From a virus, in IMG/VR virus record IMGVR_UViG_3300042564_002372, positions 45,828 through 109,827 of that record: a stretch of DNA of 64,000 bases. The stretch is one strand, 5' to 3'. Positions 26,301 to 34,053 of the stretch are shown piece after piece. A model generated the notes under the pieces. It made no database searches. It was not told the origin of the DNA and saw only the letters and a list, made by a program, of their open reading frames with translations. The position numbers and the translations under genes are program-made. Every line of letters begins with the position of its first letter. The stretch's first letter is position 1.

Positions 26301-28152
26301 TTCCACCTGTTCCGTTAGTAGCTGATGTTCCACTGGTTCCACTTGAACCAGAAGTCCCTGTAGTACCTGATGTTCCTGAGGAGCCACTGGTGCCAGTAGT
26401 TCCACTCGTACCGCTTGATCCACTTGTTCCATCTATTCCACTACTGCCAGATGATCCACTACTACCAGATGTGCCAGTTGTACCACTGGTACCTGAGCTA
26501 CCGCTAGTGCCTGTAGTACCTGAAGTTCCAGCTGTTGCGCTAGTACCTGAGGTGCCGCTTGTTCCAGATGAACCATCTCCACCTGTAGCACCATCAAGAT
26601 TGACTTGCCATGTGCTGTATGTACCAGAACCAGTTAGTCTAAATACTATAAAGCTTAATGCCCCTGTTGATGGGTTGTAAGAAACAACTTCAGCCTCGTT
26701 GTGATTATTTGCATCGTATGCAATAATTATAGATTGTGCTACAGTGTATGCTAGTCCAAGACCCACTGTAATGGTTCCTGAGTTCCCTGGTGCTTGTAGT
26801 GTGTATGTTGAGCTTGATGTAGTGGCAAATCTATCTCCAGATAAGCCAGAAGAACCTGATGTACCAGTCGTTCCACTAGTACCTGCTGTACCACTTGTTC
26901 CAGTAGTACCGCTCGTGCCACTAGTCCCACTAGAGCCTGTTGTACCACTAGAGCCACTTGTACCATTACTACCATCAAGACCAGTAGTTCCGCTAGTTCC
27001 AGAGCTACCACTTGTTCCAGTGGTTCCACTTGTCCCTGAACTACCAGATGTACCTGTAGTGCCTGAAGAACCAGATGTTCCTGTTGTTCCACTTGATCCT
27101 GAGGTTCCAGTGCTTCCACTAGTTCCACTTGTACCACTAGACCCTGAAGTACCGCTAGTACCATCTGTTCCGCTAGTTCCACTAGTTCCTGTTGTACCTG
27201 AACTTCCTGATGAGCCTGAAGTACCAGTGGTACCACTACTTCCTGAAGTACCAGATGTACCAGATGTACCAGTGCTACCTGAAGTACCGCTACTACCTGA
27301 TGTTCCTCTTGTACCTGAGGTACCAGAGGTTCCTGCTGATCCTGTGCTACCAGATGTACCTGAGGTTCCAGCTGTACCACTTGTACCTGCTGGGCCTGGG
27401 ACATAGCCAAGAATTGTATATATATCAAGATCAGTTATAGGGCTCGCTGCTGTAACTAATCCTTTTGCATTTACAGAAAACTTTAATGGCGTTACACTTG
27501 TGTATGGATTAGCATTTGCATTTTGTAATGTAAGTGTTATTGTGCTCTGTGTAAAGCCTGTACCTACCACATCTCCTGTGAATGTAATGGCTTGTGGAGA
27601 AACTACTAATGGTGTTGTTGTAAGACTTGTAACTAATCCTTTAGCATTAACTGTTACCACTGGAATCAATTGGCTAGCACCAAATGTTCCTGGGTTTATA
27701 TTTACAGTGTTGAGTGTGAAAGCTACAGCACCAGGGCCTGTTGCTACACCATCACCAGAAAGAGCTGTGATGTAGTTTCCTGGAGGTTGGAAAGATGAGC
27801 TGTCTAGTGTACCATCACCTTTAACGAATTGAGAGGATGTACCACCTGTTGTTATATGTCTTGCAGCCTGAACATTACCCTGTAGTGTAAGTGTGAAATT
27901 TCCTGCGATGGTTGTGTTCTGAATTAAACTACCACCTAACTGCACTGGTTGACTTAATCCTGATTGAATTAAACCATTGTTGAAGATGTAACCCATCTGA
28001 GCATTTGTAAATGCTTGGTTAATCTTCTGTAAAGCAGTTTGGAAACTGTCGTTTGTATTTACACCAATATATAATAAATTCTCACCTTCATAGAAAACGC
28101 AAGAAGATGATAATAAAAGAGGGCATGGCTCAGATCCACATATAACGCTCAT
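23305..28152 (-). CDS. Collagen-like tail fibre, 1615 aa
   Basis: Domains in order: a Cys-rich N-terminal anchor (CGSEPCPLLLSSSCVFYEGENL-type, with LYIG and LQKINQAF, residues 1-50); a beta-rich shaft (about 50-250); a collagen-like run of Gly-X-Y triplets, mostly GTS/GSS/GTT (about 251-436); a globular insert of about 85 residues (TTSSSTYTLQAPGN to WQVNLDGATG); a second collagen-like run (about 523-685); then repeated trimeric-fibre units with N-V-G-I-G-T and L-x-V/I-x-G motifs to the end. There is no S74 chaperone motif at the C-terminus. Gly-X-Y runs form triple helices in known phage fibres. Probably a host-binding appendage; synonymous codons within the repeats are strongly mixed. Confidence 0.8.
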   Translation of the reverse strand: MSVICGSEPCPLLLSSSCVFYEGENLLYIGVNTNDSFQTALQKINQAFTNAQMGYIFNNGLIQSGLSQPVQLGGSLIQNTTIAGNFTLTLQGNVQAARHITTGGTSSQFVKGDGTLDSSSFQPPGNYITALSGDGVATGPGAVAFTLNTVNINPGTFGASQLIPVVTVNAKGLVTSLTTTPLVVSPQAITFTGDVVGTGFTQSTITLTLQNANANPYTSVTPLKFSVNAKGLVTAASPITDLDIYTILGYVPGPAGTSGTAGTSGTSGSTGSAGTSGTSGTRGTSGSSGTSGSTGTSGTSGTSGSSGTTGTSGSSGSSGTTGTSGTSGTDGTSGTSGSSGTSGTSGSTGTSGSSGTTGTSGSSGTTGTSGSSGTSGTTGTSGSSGTSGTTGLDGSNGTSGSSGTTGSSGTSGTSGTTGTSGTAGTSGTTGTSGSSGLSGDRFATTSSSTYTLQAPGNSGTITVGLGLAYTVAQSIIIAYDANNHNEAEVVSYNPSTGALSFIVFRLTGSGTYSTWQVNLDGATGGDGSSGTSGTSGTSATAGTSGTTGTSGSSGTSGTTGTSGSSGSSGSSGIDGTSGSSGTSGTTGTSGSSGTSGTTGTSGSSGTSGTSATNGTGGTSGTSGTSATSGTTGTSGTSGTSGTAGTSGSSGTTGTSGTSGTGGTSGTSGTNGSGGTSGSSGTSVAVSGTTNTITKFTSSTTIGNSLLFDNGTNIGLGTITPLAKLHIEGSGSTYTSPASSDVPGIYIHNTNSSITTANTFLALRTSGAGGGDPILSWDINGVIGWSAGIDNSDGDSFKIANSWSALDSSTRLRINGSGGLRLNAYGAGTFTGTATRNLAVDSSGNVIEVIDGGGTVTGTGTTNYLSKFTGTSSIGNSNIFDNGTNVGIGTASNTTALVEIFGSAFQNGTSPGLRLSSSNTSQTVLAIVNTSSRAYELSVAGSANGSFSGSFYLYDITASTARMVMSSAGNLLVNTTTDAGQRLQVNGNISAGNISAVTNTIGTVDLGLSGGGYPALGYNIQYTSTGNTYQFKVTDTSWMADFGNANLFRIRYAAGTAGNTISYSDLLTINTSGAATFSNSVQAKKALFGVSGVATPSLIVNDNDQSNVRLRLQNSTSGNSWDLVGGLNAANNSDFSIYDVANNNTVLRIVPNTGNASFSSSVTAAQFLASSSANAAIITSTGTSGYGLVAVGSAGGARDIFLAGQSGYSNGFTIKFTGSSMLYAFQDGNVGINTTNPAQRLSVAGEIAKYCSVSGVDGSFENLIKYGFAADLQSGTGAVNRWIGIDATVTAGSAVTNTLRIRAYPGTTGNAVPINVADFRGDQSSVFYGNVGVGTISPQKPLEAISNINDFVSVGVSQMGIGQWSGIHFGYRESNTAYRKSAIVFQRTDLTANDAQGKIHILNGPQGSAGSATLADAKLTIAENGNVGIGTTSPLSRLSVIGDSTNNEGLVNINNSKSAGGVYFPALKVRNGEGNHSYGIVSDFSTGSTGGDRPSVLFYSNVSNHSWAIGQVTAAWGVADSFGIGYRANNSPSTFSSWPTNYLSITTGGNVLIGTTTSTGAKLEINGAIRTGVLDTGYVSGFWKLGRAVIGTQPGETHQIIVEINGALFTIGAAAL

Positions 28153-28180
28153 AGCTTGACTTTTTAAAATTTTCTATCAA

Positions 28181-28432
28181 TTACAGTGGTCCTGTAGTGG
28201 TAGTAGTTGTGGTTGTGACGCTTACAGTTACGTTAATAAAGTTTGTACACACTCCTGTGCTCATTATTCTTACAGTGGTTGTACCAGCTGGAGCAGTTAC
28301 AGTATACCCTGCTAATAAAGTTGCTTTAGGAACATTTGTAGCAAATGCTGATATATATCCATCAACATTTGAATAAAGATTAAATGGTCCTGAATCTGCT
28401 CCAGCTGATGTAAGAGTTATGTATATGAACAT
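28181..28432 (-). CDS. Small 'SAG-x-GPF' beta-domain protein with poly-Thr tail, 83 aa
   Basis: Nearly the same domain as residues 1-73 of the protein at 14435-14890: ITLTSAGADSGPFNLYSNVD, AFATNVPKATLLAGY, and STGVCTNFINV. It ends in eight Thr and GPL with no following module. It sits between the collagen-like fibre gene and the 169-residue Thr-linker protein. Two copies 14 kb apart, flanking the tail genes, indicate duplication and reuse. Function is unknown; a small surface or fibre-associated subunit is the simplest reading. Confidence 0.6.
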   Translation of the reverse strand: MFIYITLTSAGADSGPFNLYSNVDGYISAFATNVPKATLLAGYTVTAPAGTTTVRIMSTGVCTNFINVTVSVTTTTTTTTGPL

Positions 28433-28451
28433 GCACTTTTTAATTTAATAG

Positions 28452-28961
28452 TTAGCAAGAAGTTGCTGCACTCAACACTCCTCCACTTGATACTGTCCAC
28501 TTAGTACTTAAATTGGTTATGTAAATATAACCACTATAAGGAATGGTTCGTGCACTATTAGTGTACAATACTACACCATTAGCTAACACAGGTACAGATG
28601 TGTACAATGGAGGCAACAATACAGCTGATGTGCAAGGACTAGAAAGATTTACCAAACCTCCTAAATACCAAGTGTAAAATGCAGGTCCTGTAGTAGTTGT
28701 TGTACTAGTTGTTGGACGAGCTGATGTACTAGTTGTGGTAGTTGAAGATGGTGTTGGAGAAATTTGTGCTTCTATGATAGCAATTGCATTGTCAATTTTC
28801 TGCAATACGACTGTAAGGTCATCACAGCTTTGTATTCCTGTTCCTGCTAGGTTTGGACCTATGTATTTTACATTCTCAGAAGAAACAAATTTGCATTGAT
28901 CACCGCTGCAACCACATGGACCTAGAGATCCACATCCTGGGCAATTAACATTAAATGGCAT
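28452..28961 (-). CDS. Small appendage protein: Cys-rich anchor, Thr linker, beta-module, 169 aa
   Basis: Residues 1-63 form a Cys-rich anchor (NCPGCGSLGPCGCSGDQC, then KYIGPNLAGTGI and LTVVLQKIDNAI) that parallels the N-termini of the two neighbouring fibre proteins. A Thr/Ser linker follows (SSTTTTSTSARP, STTTTTTG) and then a module of about 80 residues (AFYTWYLGGLVNLSSPCTSA to AATSC) that resembles a module in the C-terminus of the 1897-residue tail protein (AFYSFLLNSTPNLSTGPLAC). It thus joins one anchor type to one interchangeable head. Likely a short tail or head appendage; receptor unknown. Confidence 0.6.
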   Translation of the reverse strand: MPFNVNCPGCGSLGPCGCSGDQCKFVSSENVKYIGPNLAGTGIQSCDDLTVVLQKIDNAIAIIEAQISPTPSSTTTTSTSARPTTSTTTTTGPAFYTWYLGGLVNLSSPCTSAVLLPPLYTSVPVLANGVVLYTNSARTIPYSGYIYITNLSTKWTVSSGGVLSAATSC

Positions 28962-28965
28962 AATC

Positions 28966-30051
28966 TTATGGGATAAACATTATATAGTAAGCACCAATTG
29001 TAGGTTGGATATTGGTATGGCTTAATCCACCTCCTGAATTACCTATTACTGTATTTACAGTAATATTTGTTGTAGCACTAGCTGTTTGTAGTGTAGATAA
29101 TTGATACACTGTAACTTCTCTTTCAGTGTTAGAAAATTGAGCTCTGTTATTAGTTATTCTAGTTTCATAATTGTGCTGATGTCCTGGATCAATAACATTA
29201 CTCGTAGCACTGTGTGTGTGAGAAGGAATTTGAGAAGCTGTAAGAGTCACGTTGTTCAATCCCTGCACACTATTCAGTGCGTAACTTGGGTTACCTGGTG
29301 TAGATGGATTAACTACTGAACTCATTGGAATTGAGCCAGCCATACTACCATCTGTAGTTCCTACAGCAACACGTCCTCTCTTGTCTGGTGTACCATTGCT
29401 ACCATTACACAAATACACATCTACAAACTGTCCTGAGCCTTTTCCTGTAACATCAAAGCCTGTAATAGGACCATAGTATTCATACGCAATGTATGGTACC
29501 ATTCTGTTCTTGTACAGATTGGATGGAGCAATGCTATTCAAATAAGCTTGAATAAGACTATTCAAATCAGCCAGTTGAACATAGTTTGTTTCAACATCAA
29601 GCTCTAGTGCTGCTAGATCAGCAGCTGTTAAACACAACTTGTTGATAGCTGCTTGAAGAATAGCATGTGTATCAGACGATGCTGTTACACCTGTCAAACA
29701 TCCAATTGTGTAATCAGCATTAAGGGTGGTGAGTGTTGATTCAATTGCTGTAACACTGGTTTTTAAAGAGCAAATTGATTTTATCAGGGCTGAAATAACA
29801 TTATTAAGTGTAATGGTACCAGACCCTGGAAGAAACCCACTCACCAATGGGCAGAGATCAGCTGGATTAATGACAGGAATAACGCCATTACCAGTAGACA
29901 AGTTTATGATGAAATTTGCAATTTGTAATTCAACATGGGCAAGAGTATCGCCATTTGAAATACCAAGAGCAGGAATACCATATCCTGTATATTTTACGCA
30001 CTGATCAGATATAATTTCAGTGCATCCATTAAAGCAATTAGAGCAGCTCAT
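28966..30051 (-). CDS. Tail-collar-type fibre protein, 361 aa
   Basis: N-terminal residues 1-50 are a Cys-rich anchor (SCSNCFNGCTEIISDQC, then VKYTGYGIPALGI) like that of its two neighbours. A helical/beta stalk follows. The C-terminal third has the phage tail-collar/short-fibre signature: KRGRVAVGTTDG, then QIPSHTHSATSN and PGHQHNYE (His-x-His pairs that bind metal in T4 gp12-like tips), and the ending SHTNIQPTIGAYYIMFIP, characteristic of this family. The gene starts one base upstream of the previous stop's end within the same operon. A receptor-binding short fibre is likely. Confidence 0.75.
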   Translation of the reverse strand: MSCSNCFNGCTEIISDQCVKYTGYGIPALGISNGDTLAHVELQIANFIINLSTGNGVIPVINPADLCPLVSGFLPGSGTITLNNVISALIKSICSLKTSVTAIESTLTTLNADYTIGCLTGVTASSDTHAILQAAINKLCLTAADLAALELDVETNYVQLADLNSLIQAYLNSIAPSNLYKNRMVPYIAYEYYGPITGFDVTGKGSGQFVDVYLCNGSNGTPDKRGRVAVGTTDGSMAGSIPMSSVVNPSTPGNPSYALNSVQGLNNVTLTASQIPSHTHSATSNVIDPGHQHNYETRITNNRAQFSNTEREVTVYQLSTLQTASATTNITVNTVIGNSGGGLSHTNIQPTIGAYYIMFIP

Positions 30052-30318
30052 TTATTTATATTTTAGAAGTTTTACTTTACTAGCTATTTGACATACACTA
30101 AAGTTTTTAGCGTAATCTGGGTTACAATACTTATATGTCAAGATTCTTCTATAGTTGAGAAGATCTATCATTGTTGTATATGGAATAGGCATATTCAATG
30201 CAAACACAGTGTTGTTGTAAAGATTCTTTGCAACTTCTGTAATCTTACATTCAATATCTTGTAGCAAATCAGGAATTTCACCACATTCAGAACAGGAAGT
30301 TAATCTAGGTTGTAACAT
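30052..30318 (-). CDS. Small Cys-containing structural-operon protein, 88 aa
   Basis: Abuts the collar-type fibre gene (stop at 30052, next ATG at 30051) and follows the 43-residue zinc-ribbon-like gene by two bases. It has five Cys, including CSECG near the N-terminus, and is otherwise helical (IPDLLQDIECKITEVAKNLYNN; MIDLLNYRRILTYKYC). No family recognised. Size, tight packing and Cys content suggest a minor virion or assembly protein that partners the Cys-rich anchors of the adjacent fibres; that link is inference. Confidence 0.55.
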   Translation of the reverse strand: MLQPRLTSCSECGEIPDLLQDIECKITEVAKNLYNNTVFALNMPIPYTTMIDLLNYRRILTYKYCNPDYAKNFSVCQIASKVKLLKYK

Positions 30319-30320
30319 GT

Positions 30321-30452
30321 CTATTGATTTTGAGATATTGGTGGTTGCACTGTGATTTCATCCTTTTTCTTCTGTGCACAATACGCACACATTCCATTTT
30401 TCAGATTGCATCCACATCCTACACTTGCTCCACAGCTTGAACACTTTGCCAT
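30321..30452 (-). CDS. Tiny zinc-ribbon-like protein, 43 aa
   Basis: ATG at 30452, TAG at 30321-30323. The sequence has C4-x2-C7, C13-x-C15 and C22-x2-C25, enough for one or two zinc knuckles, and a hydrophilic tail (KKKDEITVQPPISQNQ). It is packed between the 188-residue gene (one-base gap) and the 88-residue gene (two-base gap), which strongly supports that it is translated. The Cys pattern resembles the Cys-rich anchors of the fibre proteins downstream. It may be a small scaffold, metal-binding or anchor component; no family known to me. Confidence 0.6.
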   Translation of the reverse strand: MAKCSSCGASVGCGCNLKNGMCAYCAQKKKDEITVQPPISQNQ

Positions 30453-30453
30453 A

Positions 30454-31020
30454 TTAGTAATACGTTGTTACAGTTGCATAATTATTTCCTGAGCACCCAC
30501 AGTTGTTTCTCATGAAGTTGCTCAGCATTTTATCAGCTTGAAGATACAATTTATTTGCTTCAACTGTAGCACAATTATTTGCAGCTGCAATAGCTCCATT
30601 GATAAAGAATGATATAGTTGTAAGCTCCACCTTAGCTTGTGTCTTAATTGCTCTGTCACACTCCATCATGTCAAGCTTCATAAATGCTTCGTCAAACTTC
30701 TCTTGAAGTCTTTCCACACGCATGATAGTTTTCTTAACAAAGTTTACGTTTGCTGGAGCCACTGAATACTTTAGATAGTAGATACCATCAGGAAGTGGAT
30801 CGTTACCAAGTGTTGAAATTCCTAAGTTGGAGGTTGTAAAAACATTCAACTCATTAACAACAAATGGAAGATTTACTATCCCAAAGTTAGGAACATTTAT
30901 CTCAATAGATGGAGATGTAACGTTTGGTGGTGTAGTTGGGTAGGTAGATGCATCAGCAACAGCAAGCGTTAGCGTGTTGTATGTTGGAACTACGAGAATG
31001 TCTAGTTTCAGAGTTGACAT
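30454..31020 (-). CDS. Tail structural protein, 188 aa
   Basis: The start is taken at 31020 (STLKLDILVVPTYNTLTLAV) because the upstream in-frame ATG at 31080 lies inside a terminator stem. Residues 1-100 are beta-rich (SIEINVPNFGIVNLPFVVNELNVF), residues 105-180 helical with several Cys (MECDRAIKTQAKVELTT; NNCATVEANKLYLQADKML), ending NNCGCSGNNYATV. The beta head plus helical stalk fits small tail hub or connector proteins of crAss-like phages. It is the first gene after the terminator behind the abundant 395-residue protein, so it is likely expressed at a lower level. Confidence 0.6.
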   Translation of the reverse strand: MSTLKLDILVVPTYNTLTLAVADASTYPTTPPNVTSPSIEINVPNFGIVNLPFVVNELNVFTTSNLGISTLGNDPLPDGIYYLKYSVAPANVNFVKKTIMRVERLQEKFDEAFMKLDMMECDRAIKTQAKVELTTISFFINGAIAAANNCATVEANKLYLQADKMLSNFMRNNCGCSGNNYATVTTYY

Positions 31021-31031
31021 AGGAGTTATAA

Positions 31032-31080
31032 AGAAAAATGCCAGAGGACTTTGAGAACTAATCCTCTCACCCTCTGGCAT
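31032..31080 (-). terminator. Intrinsic terminator after the 395-aa structural gene
   Basis: On the minus strand ATGCCAGAGG (31080-31071) pairs perfectly with CCTCTGGCAT (31047-31038), followed by TTTTTC. It probably sets a step-down in transcription between the abundant 395-residue protein and the downstream tail genes. Confidence 0.85.
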
Positions 31081-31109
31081 AGGTTATAGAAATTTTAACT
31101 TACCTACTA

Positions 31110-32297
31110 TTAAGGAATCAAAGTGCTAGTAGTGGTAGTAGTTGATGGAGGTGTAGAAGTGGTAGTGGTAGTTGTAGTGATACAAGCGTTGTTATCAAGT
31201 ACAGTACCAAGAGCAGCTTCAAGAACAGCTTCAACAGCAGTAGAGATACCAGCGTTACCTGGAGTAGCAGCGTTAGGAACAGCAATAATTACCATGCTAT
31301 CTTCATAGATGTAATCACCCCACTGGTAAACAGATTTGTCAAACTGGTTGAATCTGATGTAGTAGGTGTTGTAAATAACGTTGTTGCTTACATAGGTCTC
31401 GAAGTTCTCATTGTAACCATTCATTCTGTACAAGTGCTTCAAGTAACCAGCCTGATAGCTGTAGAAGTTCTTCTCAAGCTGAGCAATTTCGTCAGCAGTA
31501 CCAGTTGGGTAAGAAGATCTCTGAACAACAACAGGGTTAGCTACGATGTCACAGTTGTCAGCAACGATGAAGTCAGCAGTGGTAGCAGGACCTTGGTATA
31601 CAAAGGTACGGAACCACATTCTGTCATATTCCCAAGGGAATGCAGCAATATCGCAAGGCTGGCCATATTTGGTAAGAGGCTTACCAGAAATACGAAGAAC
31701 AGCACTAGCATTGTTACCAATTCTTTGGAATGTGTAGAAATCAGACAATGTGATGTTGTCAGGGTTGTTGCCAGGAGCTGCAAGATTCAATTGGAAAATA
31801 AATTGATCAATCAATGCAGGTACGTTGACATCAGCGCAAGGATCAGCACCACAATCACAGCAAGGAGCTTGTACAGTTACAGAACGGGTGAAACCGTTGA
31901 AGTACAAGGTGTCAAGATAACTAGAGTGGCCTCTTAGAGTAAGAGTTACAACTTCTCCACACTGTACATTCCAATTACCTACATCGGTAATTTGGACAGC
32001 AGGAGTAGAGCAACCTGATACTTTGTACCATTCAGTTACGTTGGAAGAGCAACCTGAACCAGAAGGACAACCCTTGATTTTATCAGAACGCTTAGAGCCT
32101 TGTAGGTAGGTGTTTTGTCTACCTTGAGCTACATAGAAGTATGGAGCAGCAGCAATGTTGCCAGCTGTAGCCACACTGTAGTCGTTTCTGAAGAAACCAA
32201 CTTGACCAGCAGTTAGATCCTGAGTAGAACCAGCACTAGGGAGCGAAGTTTGCCCTACTGGAACTACAAAAAGGGTGGTTAACGAGAAATCAGCCAT
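31110..32297 (-). CDS. Abundant structural protein with Thr-rich C-terminus, 395 aa
   Basis: Codon choice is visibly more even and GC-richer than in neighbours, as in the MCP gene, which suggests high expression. An A-rich leader (AACAAACAAACAAAAAA) precedes the ATG. The protein is beta-rich with a Cys cluster (APCCDCGADPC, about residues 144-154), many Gly/Ser/Thr, and a C-terminus of ACITTTTTTTSTPPS and TTTTTSTLIP. It is followed by a strong terminator. Its place two genes after the MCP and its expected abundance suggest a major head or tail decoration protein or the main tail protein. The exact role is not decided by sequence alone. Confidence 0.65.
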   Translation of the reverse strand: MADFSLTTLFVVPVGQTSLPSAGSTQDLTAGQVGFFRNDYSVATAGNIAAAPYFYVAQGRQNTYLQGSKRSDKIKGCPSGSGCSSNVTEWYKVSGCSTPAVQITDVGNWNVQCGEVVTLTLRGHSSYLDTLYFNGFTRSVTVQAPCCDCGADPCADVNVPALIDQFIFQLNLAAPGNNPDNITLSDFYTFQRIGNNASAVLRISGKPLTKYGQPCDIAAFPWEYDRMWFRTFVYQGPATTADFIVADNCDIVANPVVVQRSSYPTGTADEIAQLEKNFYSYQAGYLKHLYRMNGYNENFETYVSNNVIYNTYYIRFNQFDKSVYQWGDYIYEDSMVIIAVPNAATPGNAGISTAVEAVLEAALGTVLDNNACITTTTTTTSTPPSTTTTTSTLIP

Positions 32298-32322
32298 TTT
32301 TTTGTTTGTTTGTTAAGTTTAT

Positions 32323-33054
32323 TTATTCATTTGTTTGTATTCTGAACTGGGCACTTTGTACCGCAGCTGCATTCTCTGTATACATTGCAAGGTTTTGGAC
32401 AGTTAAATCGACTAACTCGTCTTCTAGGTATTCTTCAAGTTCGCAATTAACATCCGTAGATGGTTGGCCGTCAAACCTGATGTAACCTGCCTTATCAATG
32501 TAGATTGGATATCTCATATAAGAGATGTATATCGCACTAGGAGTGAACGTTCCGTCTGTGAATATACTAATTTCATCTGAGGAGATAAAATTAAATGTCT
32601 CTTGATATTCGAAAGATGGTTTATAGTGAACGTTGTTCAATAAGAACTGCAAATCACCATGTTTTGCCAAATCTTTGTTTATCCAAATTTGTCGATCCTT
32701 ACATGGGCCTTTGTCAGCTAAAACATAGCTGTCAATGTAGAACATGTATTTTGGATCAAGCTTATCAATATCAGCTGCCCACTGATTCAATGTTTCATTC
32801 TTAATGTATAGGTCCAACTTACCACGATTGTAATTAATTACAAGTCTTTGTAGGTCTTCGTAACGCTTTTTAAAAGAGTCTAGTCCTAAACCACTAACAA
32901 CACTAAATCCATCAACCTTCTGTTTGATGAGCTTTATTTGCGCTTCGTTAAGCGCAAGTATTTTATCTTCTAGTTGAATCTGTTGATGCTCATTAGTTGA
33001 TAGTTTATTTAGTTTTTGATCAATCTTATATAATAAACTATCTACAGGTATCAT
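32323..33054 (-). CDS. Tail ring/connector protein, 243 aa
   Basis: N-terminal coiled-coil helix (DQKLNKLSTNEHQQIQLEDK and KIDQ/ALNEAQIKLIKQ), then an alpha/beta core (QIWINKDLAKHGDLQFLLNN; ISIFTDGTFTPSAIYISYMR) and a C-terminal helix (ELEEYLEDELVDLTVQNLAMY). The YISYMRYPIYIDKAGYI strand pattern is typical of head-tail connector/gp4-like proteins. Its ATG overlaps the upstream stop (ATGA). It lies next to the MCP block, so a ring directly under the portal is a reasonable inference. Confidence 0.6.
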   Translation of the reverse strand: MIPVDSLLYKIDQKLNKLSTNEHQQIQLEDKILALNEAQIKLIKQKVDGFSVVSGLGLDSFKKRYEDLQRLVINYNRGKLDLYIKNETLNQWAADIDKLDPKYMFYIDSYVLADKGPCKDRQIWINKDLAKHGDLQFLLNNVHYKPSFEYQETFNFISSDEISIFTDGTFTPSAIYISYMRYPIYIDKAGYIRFDGQPSTDVNCELEEYLEDELVDLTVQNLAMYTENAAAVQSAQFRIQTNE

Positions 33055-34019
33055 ACAGAAGCGAGTTTCTTAGATTTCAACTTTTGTTCTAGAGTGATTA
33101 GTTCGTCTTGATTATCATCGTTAGCCAAGAACTTCACCAATTCCTCTTCGTCTTTTGCCACTTCATATTCACCTTCAAAGATACGTCCGCTGGACTTAAC
33201 TCTGTAAACTGAATGTGCAATAGCTTGCTTAACCAAATCTTTGATATGGAGTAAATTTTCCTTCATGTCTGCAAATCTGTTAAACACTTCGATTGTTGAC
33301 AATCCTTGGTATTTACCAGACTTGAATTCAGTCTGCTTGAGAATATTATCCACTTGATTATATACAAAATCTTCTTTGGAATCTTCTGTAATTGGAAGTC
33401 CTAGAAGTCTTGCTACTTTTCTTTTCTTCTCAGGAGACATTGTATCAAACTTGGAGATTGCCTTGTTGATCAATTGTTTCTTCTTGAAGATTACAGCATT
33501 TTCGATATCATCATCTACAACGTAGAATTGTGTATCTGCTGGATAGTCACCTCTTTCCCATGCTTGGTAAGAACTAGCAACAGTTGGATGAACTCTCAAC
33601 CAAGAGAACGCAAGTTCTTGAAAAGGTATTGTCAAATCGAAGTAGTTATCACCATCAAGAAGTTTCACAGGTTGGACATGTGTATTATCATCTGTAGACT
33701 TAGATAAGCTGTAGTTCCAGAAAGGAGCTCTTGGTCCAAGATCAATTCCTCCTAGAGCATTTTCAAGTTTCTGTCTTAGCTCTGTTACACGCTCAACTTC
33801 TAGTTCACGTTCTGTAGGATCAGCAATTCTTCTGATGTAAGCAGCATCAGGATCTAAACCTGTTCTGTATCTTCCATCAAGTTCCTTGTAAGGATATTTA
33901 AAAACTCCAGTTCCTGGAATTCTTGATAACCCTCGTTGTGATAATCCTCCTTGCATGGTTTGCATGCCAGCACTGTTGTACTCCTTCTTAATCGTGGAGA
34001 TTTTCCCTAATTTACCCAT
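33051..34019 (-). CDS. Conserved structural protein downstream of the MCP, 322 aa
   Basis: Basic, Gly-rich N-terminus (GKLGKISTIKKEYNSAG; SQRGLSRIPGTGVFKY), a middle with PERELEVERVTELRQKL-like helices, and a helical acidic C-terminus (AKDEEELVKFLANDDNQDEL). The EFYVVDDDIENAVIFKKK-like core resembles the conserved protein that follows the MCP in crAss-like phages, of unknown function. It is separated from the MCP by a terminator and a second hairpin, hence possibly expressed by readthrough. Candidate adaptor or portal-associated protein; assignment is from synteny only. Confidence 0.55.
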   Translation of the reverse strand: MGKLGKISTIKKEYNSAGMQTMQGGLSQRGLSRIPGTGVFKYPYKELDGRYRTGLDPDAAYIRRIADPTERELEVERVTELRQKLENALGGIDLGPRAPFWNYSLSKSTDDNTHVQPVKLLDGDNYFDLTIPFQELAFSWLRVHPTVASSYQAWERGDYPADTQFYVVDDDIENAVIFKKKQLINKAISKFDTMSPEKKRKVARLLGLPITEDSKEDFVYNQVDNILKQTEFKSGKYQGLSTIEVFNRFADMKENLLHIKDLVKQAIAHSVYRVKSSGRIFEGEYEVAKDEEELVKFLANDDNQDELITLEQKLKSKKLASV

Positions 34020-34053
34020 TACGTAGTTATTTGATTATTATTGGTTTGTTTGC

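Noticed and set aside
26095-27400. Short tandem repeats reminiscent of a CRISPR array
   Set aside because: The repetition is of coding triplets for Gly-X-Y without spacer/repeat periodicity, and no cas genes are present.
26015-27406. Long plus-strand frames rich in Val-Pro-Leu-Val-Pro across the collagen-like fibre gene
   Set aside because: They are the antisense reading of Gly-Thr-Ser triplets; low complexity follows from the repeat on the other strand.
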